Below, one piece after another: positions 6,891-11,187 of a stretch of DNA of 11,187 nucleotides. The position numbers and the translations under genes were made by a program. The notes beneath the pieces were generated by a model, which ran no database searches, had not been told where the DNA came from, and was given only the letters and a program-made list of their open reading frames with translations. Position 1 is the stretch's first letter; every line of letters begins with the position of its first letter. The DNA lies in assembly GCA_023133315.1 (NCBI GenBank), contig JAGLWR010000027.1, forward strand, positions 1 to 11,187. The letters run 5' to 3'. Source of the DNA: Methanomicrobia archaeon. Its GTDB lineage: Archaea > Methanobacteriota_B > Thermococci > Methanofastidiosales > B48-G16.

Positions 6891-8018
6891 ATGTTCGTTG
6901 AGAAGTACAGACCTAAAACGTTTTCAGATATAGCCGGACAAAAAGCCGGCTTAAAAGAGTTAATATCCTGGATAAACACGTGGGGAACTGATAAAAAAGC
7001 GTGTTTGCTTTGCGGTCCATCGGGGAATGGAAAAACAACGTCTGTATACGTTCTTGCCGACGAAATGAACTTTGACATTGTAGAGATGAATGCCAGCGAC
7101 AAGAGAAACGCTGAGGTCATTGAAAAGATCGTCGGCAATGCCTCGCAGACATACACGTTGGATGGAAAAAAAAAGATAATAGTTCTCGATGAAGCTGACA
7201 ACATCTACGGCACCGCGGATAGAGGGGGGGTTAAGGCTCTGGTAAAGATCATTTCAGAAACGAGGTTTCCTATAATCTTAATTGCAAACGAGTACTGGAA
7301 CGTCTCTCCACGTATAAGGGAGCAATGCAAAATGATACGCTACCCGAAACTTCGTTACCCTAGCATTGCCAAAGTTTTGAGGGGGATAGCCAAGAAAGAG
7401 GGAATACACGTCTCAGATTCACAGATTATAACCCTCGCAAAGAATTCTGAAGGAAACCTGAGAGCTGCTCTCAACGATCTTGAAAATTACAGAGAGGATA
7501 TAGATAAGATAGGTACTTTGAGAGACACGAAGACGAGTATATTTCATGCGATCGCAAAAGTTTTCAACAGAAAAAGCTGTGACGTAAGGGAAGCATTCTG
7601 GAATATCGATAAATCCCCTGATGAGATACTCCTGTGGATAGACGAAAATCTCCCAAAGAGCTACGAAAAAAGAGACCTCTGCGAAGCGTATCAGATGCTC
7701 TCCAAAGCAGATATATACCTGGCAAGAACGAGAAGAAGACAGCAGTACAAATTATGGGGGTATGCTATGGACCTCATGAGCTCCGGAGTGTCTGTAGTAA
7801 GAAAAGGAACAGTTACGTTTGCCAAGTTTTCTCCTCCAGCGTACTTTACAAAGCTTGCAAGAACAAAAGCCGAAAGAACGATCAAAAAGAGCATTACAAC
7901 GAAAATATCAAAAAAATGTCACTGCTCTACAAAAATAGCGAAACAATATTTGCCGCTGGCAAAACACTTCGGAGAGTATTTTGAACTTGAAGAAAAGGAA
8001 ATTAAATTCTTGAAATGA
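6891..8018 (+). CDS. rfcL: replication factor C large subunit (clamp loader)
   Basis: AAA+ ATPase of 375 residues, partner of RfcS in PCNA loading. It begins MFVEKYRPKTFSDIAGQ; Walker A is GPSGNGKTT (42-50) and Walker B is IIVLDEAD (96-103). GNLRAALNDLE is the sensor 2 region, and RRRQQYKLWGYAMDLM is a conserved collar-domain stretch. The protein ends soon after the EEKEIKFL segment that normally closes the collar. Archaeal large subunits usually continue with a charged tail and a PCNA-interacting box, giving 400 to 500 residues. Neither a tail nor a canonical QxxLxxFF is visible here. The ATG directly follows the rfcS stop, with GTGAT (6882-6886) as a modest SD, so the two are coupled. A run of seven G at 7224-7230 encodes Gly-Gly. 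Confidence 0.95.
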   Translation: MFVEKYRPKTFSDIAGQKAGLKELISWINTWGTDKKACLLCGPSGNGKTTSVYVLADEMNFDIVEMNASDKRNAEVIEKIVGNASQTYTLDGKKKIIVLDEADNIYGTADRGGVKALVKIISETRFPIILIANEYWNVSPRIREQCKMIRYPKLRYPSIAKVLRGIAKKEGIHVSDSQIITLAKNSEGNLRAALNDLENYREDIDKIGTLRDTKTSIFHAIAKVFNRKSCDVREAFWNIDKSPDEILLWIDENLPKSYEKRDLCEAYQMLSKADIYLARTRRRQQYKLWGYAMDLMSSGVSVVRKGTVTFAKFSPPAYFTKLARTKAERTIKKSITTKISKKCHCSTKIAKQYLPLAKHFGEYFELEEKEIKFLK

Positions 8019-8033
8019 AATTTTTACTTTCAT
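8015..8033. terminator. possible bidirectional terminator between convergent genes
   Basis: ATGAAA (8015-8020) and TTTCAT (8028-8033) are perfectly complementary around the loop TTTTTAC. The element spans the TGA stops of both convergent genes, which lie only 11 bases apart. The stem is AT-rich and weak. Archaeal termination depends mostly on U tracts, and the T run here is short. Confidence 0.3.
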
Positions 8034-9004
8034 AACAACTCGATGAAATTTTCTCCGGTTGCATATGTGAACTCTCTATCGCTCCCTGCTACCACGAGTA
8101 CGTCTTTTCCATGTCCCCATGGATCCTTGAAATATGTGAATCCTTCTTGAGAGCCGTTACCTGTGATCCAGTACTCTTTTTGAGATAATCCTTTCTCGAC
8201 GAGTTCGTACGTTATCTTATTTGCAGGATCGGTTTTTCCACAGGGGGGACAGGGACCGCCAACGAGTATAAAATTATAACTCATTTTGTGAGATTCTTCT
8301 ATTTGATCATCGTATAATACTCCACAATTGAGAGATTCTGCTATTTTATCCGCTATTTCACGATCAGCTGCCTCTCTCCCAACGATGACGATGCAGTTAG
8401 CTTCTTTCGTACTCGGTATTCTCAACACGTGCTCTGGAAATAGATTATCTTCGACGTCTCTATAGAAGAATCTACATTTTAAAACAGCGTAAGGATTACT
8501 GAGCCCTATAACCGTTTTAAAAAGCCAGATGTGTAAGTCCCCCGATTCCAATTTATCATATTTTGAGATGAAAAACTCCTCACCATCGAAAAATATAATC
8601 ACTCTGTCCTTTTGCGTGTCGACACTCTCTATTATTATCTCGTGTTTTTTAACCTGTGCCGTCTGCCCTTCGTAGAGTATTACCTCTTTTAGCTCATCGA
8701 AGCATGGGAGAGCAGAGATATAAAAAGCAAAGGAAAGTCTATCAATCTCTCTACCCAAAAACGTTATCTCGAACTCTATTTCCAGTGATTCTCCCTCTTT
8801 CAAAACATAGTCATTATCGTCTATTCTCAGTGTAACTTCGTACTTTTCATTTGTTATTCTGTAATCAACAAGTTCTATTTCTTTACCTTCAACGAAAATA
8901 CTTTCCCCCCTGTATACAAACGCATTTGCTCTTTTTTCTGCTCCGAGAGACGTAATAACCAGAATAAATAGTAAAAAAAATACGAGACATGATTTCCTGA
9001 TCAT
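8030..9004 (-). CDS. secreted protein with tandem beta-rich repeats and an S-layer-like C-terminal domain
   Basis: Predicted exported protein of 324 residues. A clear signal peptide runs from MIRK through the hydrophobic stretch CLVFFLLFILVITSLGA (6-22), with likely cleavage after A22. Two similar beta-rich modules follow, about 31-84 and 111-168. Each begins YRGES/YEGQT and contains an EI-rich strand, a V-x3-D turn and L-E/L-x-I. From about 203 the sequence matches the pattern of archaeal S-layer C-terminal modules: CIVIVGREAADREIADKIA, then FILVGGP, then DVLVVAGSDREFTYAT. In place of the usual residues after GGP it has CPPC (252-255). One N-glycosylation sequon, NGS, is at 283. There is no C-terminal membrane anchor, so it would be a small surface-associated or secreted protein rather than the main S-layer protein. 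GGCGAT (8-13 bases past the ATG complement) is only a fair SD. It converges on rfcL. Confidence 0.8.
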   Translation of the reverse strand: MIRKSCLVFFLLFILVITSLGAEKRANAFVYRGESIFVEGKEIELVDYRITNEKYEVTLRIDDNDYVLKEGESLEIEFEITFLGREIDRLSFAFYISALPCFDELKEVILYEGQTAQVKKHEIIIESVDTQKDRVIIFFDGEEFFISKYDKLESGDLHIWLFKTVIGLSNPYAVLKCRFFYRDVEDNLFPEHVLRIPSTKEANCIVIVGREAADREIADKIAESLNCGVLYDDQIEESHKMSYNFILVGGPCPPCGKTDPANKITYELVEKGLSQKEYWITGNGSQEGFTYFKDPWGHGKDVLVVAGSDREFTYATGENFIELL

Positions 9005-9036
9005 AATATCGCCGTTAAATACTACGTCAGCAATCC

Positions 9037-9043
9037 TTAAAAA
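9037..9043 (-). promoter_or_regulatory. TATA-like box for the S-layer-like gene
   Basis: Read on the minus strand this is TTTTTAA within GTTTTTAAGG. It is centred about 36 bases before the ATG at 9004, which would give a leader of roughly 10 bases ending in the GGCGAT at 9008-9013. It resembles the box at 4891-4898. Confidence 0.4.
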
Positions 9044-9093
9044 CGTTCCGAGAAATGTCTGAGTTTTTAGTATGGTGAGAAGTTACTAACAGT

Positions 9094-9124
9094 TTTATAA
9101 TATGTCCATAGTAAACCTTTAATT
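9094..9124 (+). promoter_or_regulatory. candidate TATA boxes for the winged-helix/DegT-like/DUF502 operon
   Basis: Two candidates exist. TTTATAATAT (9094-9103) would start transcription near 9121-9125, leaving a short leader without an SD. TTTAATT (9118-9124) is centred 26 bases before ATG 9147 and would give a leaderless transcript like that at 4919. No SD precedes 9147 in either case. Confidence 0.45.
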
Positions 9125-9146
9125 CTCCTGTTCCATTATTTAGTAT

Positions 9147-9398
9147 ATGAGGAAAAGTGTGCTCCTTGAGGATATAAAGAAGGCGAGGATAAAAGGGAAG
9201 ATTCCCTACAAGTTCAGGCCTAGAGATATAAAGGAAAAATGCCCCGGATTTGCTCGATCTACGTATTACTCTTTTTTATCAAGGCACATACGCGGAAGAG
9301 AGTACAAAGAATATTTCATAAGATACTCGAGAGGAATCTACAGTTTAAAAAACGATCCTGTGGTCAATGAACGAAGTTTACTGGAGTTCGGATTATGA
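9147..9398 (+). CDS. small basic protein, probable winged-helix DNA-binding domain
   Basis: 83 residues, strongly basic. Its first half is Lys/Arg-rich (ARIKGKIPYKFRPRDIKEK, about 13-31), followed by PGFARSTYYSFLSRH (33-47), which looks like a recognition-helix region, and YFIRYSRGIYSL (56-67), which looks like the wing strands of a winged helix. I recall a similar arrangement (aromatic-S-T-x-FL-x-KH then a G-x-Y-x-L strand) in small winged-helix proteins, but cannot name the family. The start is fixed: an in-frame TAG at 9141-9143 lies two codons upstream, and no SD precedes the ATG. The stop overlaps the next gene as ATGA, so the two are coupled. A role as a regulator of its own operon is inference from position and from the repeated motif upstream. 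Confidence 0.75.
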   Translation: MRKSVLLEDIKKARIKGKIPYKFRPRDIKEKCPGFARSTYYSFLSRHIRGREYKEYFIRYSRGIYSLKNDPVVNERSLLEFGL

Positions 9399-10225
9399 AC
9401 ATAGAGGAGTATGTAGGGACGGATAAAGTATTTTTTGCGCCCTCAGGAAGTATGGCTATCTTTTCTGTTCTCTACCCATTCAGAAAAAAAACTCTCGGAA
9501 TACCAGATCAAGGATCTTTTAAGAATATTTTAAAGATTGCAGAGCTTTTAGATCTGCAACACAAATTTATAACAACAGAAAAAGGTATAATATTACCAGA
9601 AAAGATAAAAAATGTAGAAATATTCATTTTTTCTTCATTTTCCGGATATCTGGTAGAGAATAACGTTGAAAAAATAGTTTCTCACTGCAAAAAAAATGGA
9701 ATACTCTCTATTGAAGACGTCTCATCAGGATTTTCACATCCCCGATTTGGAAAAGGAGATATCCTAATCTGTTCCACGGGGAGTCCTAAAATTCTAGAAT
9801 GCGGCTGGGGCGGATTTGCAGCATACAGAGGAATTGAAAACTCCACGATCTTTGATTACATGAAATCACCTAGAGAATATGAAGAAAAATTAAAAATACA
9901 GGTAGAAAATGCAGAATTCAAACTTCAAAAGTTACTGAAATACAGTAAAATCTTAAAAGATTTTAATTTCGAAGTTTTTTTTAGAGATTTAAACGGCATT
10001 TCTGTTTTCGTGAAATTAAGATCTCCAAAAAAATTTTTAAAGATATTAAATAAAGAGATAACACCGGATATAGGAAAATCCTTATTTACAAAATGTCCGA
10101 GATTTGATAGAATTCTTGAGGAAGGATTTGTCATAGAAACAATAAAAATATGGGAAAGAAATGAAGATGAAATCTTGGATATTGGAAGAAAAATAGAGAA
10201 GGTGATAACATGTTTGGGCACATGA
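9395..10225 (+). CDS. compact DegT/DnrJ/EryC1-like PLP-fold protein
   Basis: 276 residues, much shorter than the 360 to 400 usual for DegT-type sugar aminotransferases. The pattern is nevertheless recognisable. PSGSMAIFSVL (16-26) fits the helix that holds the PLP phosphate. SIEDVSSGF (105-113) fits the IEDa-x-G segment, with D108 as the pyridine-nitrogen aspartate. GDILICSTGSPKILECGWGG (121-140) fits the stretch that carries the PLP lysine, here K132. The C-terminal 120 residues resemble a reduced small domain. Conservation of E107, D108 and K132 suggests that it binds PLP. The substrate is unknown and sugar amination is not assured. GGAG (9383-9386) is the SD; the start overlaps the preceding gene by 4 bases and the end overlaps DUF502 by 16. 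GC is low (15 to 16 per 60 bases in sampled lines), like the glycosyltransferase gene. Confidence 0.72.
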   Translation: MNIEEYVGTDKVFFAPSGSMAIFSVLYPFRKKTLGIPDQGSFKNILKIAELLDLQHKFITTEKGIILPEKIKNVEIFIFSSFSGYLVENNVEKIVSHCKKNGILSIEDVSSGFSHPRFGKGDILICSTGSPKILECGWGGFAAYRGIENSTIFDYMKSPREYEEKLKIQVENAEFKLQKLLKYSKILKDFNFEVFFRDLNGISVFVKLRSPKKFLKILNKEITPDIGKSLFTKCPRFDRILEEGFVIETIKIWERNEDEILDIGRKIEKVITCLGT

Positions 10226-10818
10226 AAAAATATTTGTTGACAGGATTGGTAATCGTTATTCCAGTTGCGGCTACCGCCTACATATTCTATTATGTTGTTA
10301 GATGGTTCAATTCTATCATTGAGGATTTGCTTTCCGAGTTCCTTTACAGATACCTCCCCGAGATCCCAGGACTCAGCATGATGATCTCACTGATCTTGAT
10401 CTTCGTAATAGGTTTTTTTGCCAGCATTTCGATTGGAAAGACTGCTTTAAAATATGTAGATAGATGGATAGGTAAGATTCCCCTGGTCAGCGAACTTTAT
10501 TTCACCCTTAAGCAGGCTTCAGAAACCATACTGATCCAGGAAGAAGGATTTAAAAGAGTTGTTCTTCTGGAATATCCAAGAAAAGGAATTTTAGCCTTAG
10601 GATTTGTCACAGGAGAAAGTTACAAGGAAATAAAAGAATCAGCGGGTAACAACAAATTAATAAATGTTTTCATCCCGACATCACCGAATCCTACCTCGGG
10701 ATACCTAATCTTTGTTCCAAAATCCGAGGTGAAAGACGTGGATATCTCCGTCCAGGAAGCCATGAAAATAATAATCTCCGGTGGATTCATAAAAAGAGAA
10801 GAGTGGAAGGAAAAATAA
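10210..10818 (+). CDS. DUF502 family two-helix membrane protein
   Basis: 202 residues with two membrane segments, about 8-30 and 54-76, and a soluble C-terminal domain. DUF502 hallmarks are all present: KYLLTGLVIVIPVA at the start, IGKIPLVSELYFTLKQ (87-102), EYPRKGILALGFVTGE (121-136), PTSPNPTSGYLIFVP (156-170), and IISGGF near the end. The family is widespread, mainly in bacteria as I recall, and has no settled biochemical role. I chose ATG 10210 because GGTGAT (10201-10206) sits before it at the same short spacing used by nmd3. An internal ATG at 10222 would be too far from that SD. It overlaps the DegT-like gene by 16 bases, so production of the two should be linked. It converges on the next gene with 8 bases between stops. 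Confidence 0.9.
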   Translation: MFGHMKKYLLTGLVIVIPVAATAYIFYYVVRWFNSIIEDLLSEFLYRYLPEIPGLSMMISLILIFVIGFFASISIGKTALKYVDRWIGKIPLVSELYFTLKQASETILIQEEGFKRVVLLEYPRKGILALGFVTGESYKEIKESAGNNKLINVFIPTSPNPTSGYLIFVPKSEVKDVDISVQEAMKIIISGGFIKREEWKEK

Positions 10819-10826
10819 CTAAGAAC

Positions 10827-11078
10827 CTATTTATTTAAACTTTGTTTCATAAGATCATCGATAGTCATCTCTTCTTCCTTTTTTGTTTGGACTCCATGAC
10901 CTATCTTGTTCAATATATCTTCCGAGGTTTTTTCTTTGTCAAATACGACAAATCCTTTTTTTGTATACGGGTCTATAAATACTCGGTATACTGAAATATC
11001 TATCCCGAGATTGTACTGTATTTTCCTTGCGTCTTCTAGGGTTATATCCTCAACTTCAAAATCTATTCTTTTGAGCAT
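10827..11078 (-). CDS. small conserved-looking protein of unknown function
   Basis: 83 residues; I do not recognise the family. By eye it alternates strand (KRIDFEVEDI), helix (TLEDARKIQYNLG), two strands (SVYRVFIDPYTKKGFVVFD) and helix (KTSEDILNKIGHG), then an acidic linker and a terminal helix (TIDDLMKQSLN). That beta-alpha-beta-beta-alpha order would suit a small ferredoxin-like or adaptor fold. There is no signal peptide, membrane segment or cysteine. A strong SD, GGTGATA, reads on the minus strand at 11081-11087, four or fewer bases before the ATG, which supports a real gene. It lies 10 bases downstream of another minus-strand gene and is likely co-transcribed with it. Confidence 0.75.
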   Translation of the reverse strand: MLKRIDFEVEDITLEDARKIQYNLGIDISVYRVFIDPYTKKGFVVFDKEKTSEDILNKIGHGVQTKKEEEMTIDDLMKQSLNK

Positions 11079-11088
11079 TTTATCACCT

Positions 11089-11187
11089 TCAGAAATATCT
11101 TTTTATGTCTATGTACGTCTTTCTGTAAAGTTCACTTTTTCTCGTTTTTTCAATGAAATCTTTTGTTCTCAGATATTTGTCTTTTTT
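11089..11187 (-). CDS. C-terminal end of a minus-strand gene (partial, unidentified)
   Basis: Reading the minus strand from the window edge, one frame stays open for 32 codons and ends at TGA (complement of 11089-11091); the other two frames stop early. The peptide is very basic and includes TKDFIEKTRKSELYRKTY, ending in KRYF. Its stop lies immediately before the GGTGATA SD of the 83-residue gene, an operon-like arrangement. It is too short to identify. Confidence 0.55.
   Translation of the reverse strand, partial: KKDKYLRTKDFIEKTRKSELYRKTYIDIKRYF

Larger units (their letters stand above)
9020..9145. promoter_or_regulatory. cluster of TAGTA/TACTA pentamers in the divergent promoter region
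   Basis: Five copies of the pentamer or its complement occur at 9020-9024, 9068-9072, 9084-9088, 9109-9113 and 9141-9145. Two are extended to TTTAGTAT (9066-9073 and 9139-9146, a direct repeat). TTAGTA (9067-9072) faces TACTAA (9084-9089) as an inverted repeat, and GTTACTAAC (9082-9090) is itself a small dyad. The region lies between divergent genes and just before a likely DNA-binding protein, so these could be operator sites. They were noticed by eye after the fact. Confidence 0.4.

Noticed and set aside
6599..7204. 201-codon minus-strand open frame across the rfcS-rfcL junction
   Set aside because: It lies opposite two well-conserved genes, with no SD and a composition expected of an antisense shadow.
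7634..7984. 116-codon plus-strand frame inside rfcL
   Set aside because: It is out of frame within the conserved collar domain and shows no recognisable protein pattern.
5943..8018. Inteins in rfcS or rfcL
   Set aside because: Both genes have uninterrupted motifs and no extra domain.
10222..10818. Internal start ATG 10222 for the DUF502 protein
   Set aside because: It gives a family-like start, but the only SD (GGTGAT, 10201-10206) is spaced for ATG 10210.

Overview
The window is a stretch of archaeal chromosome. It encodes NMD3, an archaeal-type tyrosyl-tRNA synthetase and both subunits of the archaeal clamp loader (RfcS and RfcL). Ribosome-binding sites are of the archaeal GGTGA/GAGGT type, and at least one gene appears to be read from a leaderless transcript. 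The DNA is AT-rich, with heavy use of AGA for Arg and ATA for Ile and purine-rich coding strands, which would fit a thermophilic euryarchaeon-like lineage. That placement is inference; I cannot name a genus. No tRNA, rRNA, CRISPR array, insertion sequence or intein is visible.

Layout. (1) Bases 3-3256, + strand: the last 21 codons of an upstream gene, then nmd3, tyrS and a saccharopine/lysine-6-dehydrogenase-like gene. All are joined by 4-11 base overlaps, so this looks like one translationally coupled operon mixing ribosome assembly, tRNA charging and an amino-acid dehydrogenase. (2) Bases 3257-4836, + strand: a possible promoter and a GC-rich hairpin that abuts a strong Shine-Dalgarno (SD) sequence, then a short-chain-type L-threonine 3-dehydrogenase and a GNAT acetyltransferase. 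(3) Bases 4837-8018, + strand: a TATA-like box placed for a leaderless GT4 glycosyltransferase of unusually low GC, followed closely by rfcS and rfcL. (4) Bases 8030-9004, - strand: a secreted protein with two beta-rich repeats and a C-terminal S-layer-type domain carrying a CPPC motif, convergent with rfcL. (5) Bases 9005-9146: a divergent promoter region with five TAGTA/TACTA pentamers. (6) Bases 9147-10818, + strand: a three-gene overlapping set of a small winged-helix-like protein, a very short DegT-like PLP-fold protein, and a DUF502 two-helix membrane protein. (7) Bases 10827-11187, - strand: an 83-residue unknown protein and the tail of the gene upstream of it.

How the genes fit together. 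NMD3 and TyrRS serve translation. RfcS and RfcL form the PCNA loader. The glycosyltransferase and the S-layer-like protein may both concern the cell envelope, though nothing links them directly. The least explained unit is 9147-10818: a likely DNA-binding protein, a shrunken aminotransferase-fold enzyme that keeps its predicted PLP lysine, and a membrane protein of unknown function, all translationally coupled and preceded by a repeated short motif. This is the best candidate here for an undescribed system.
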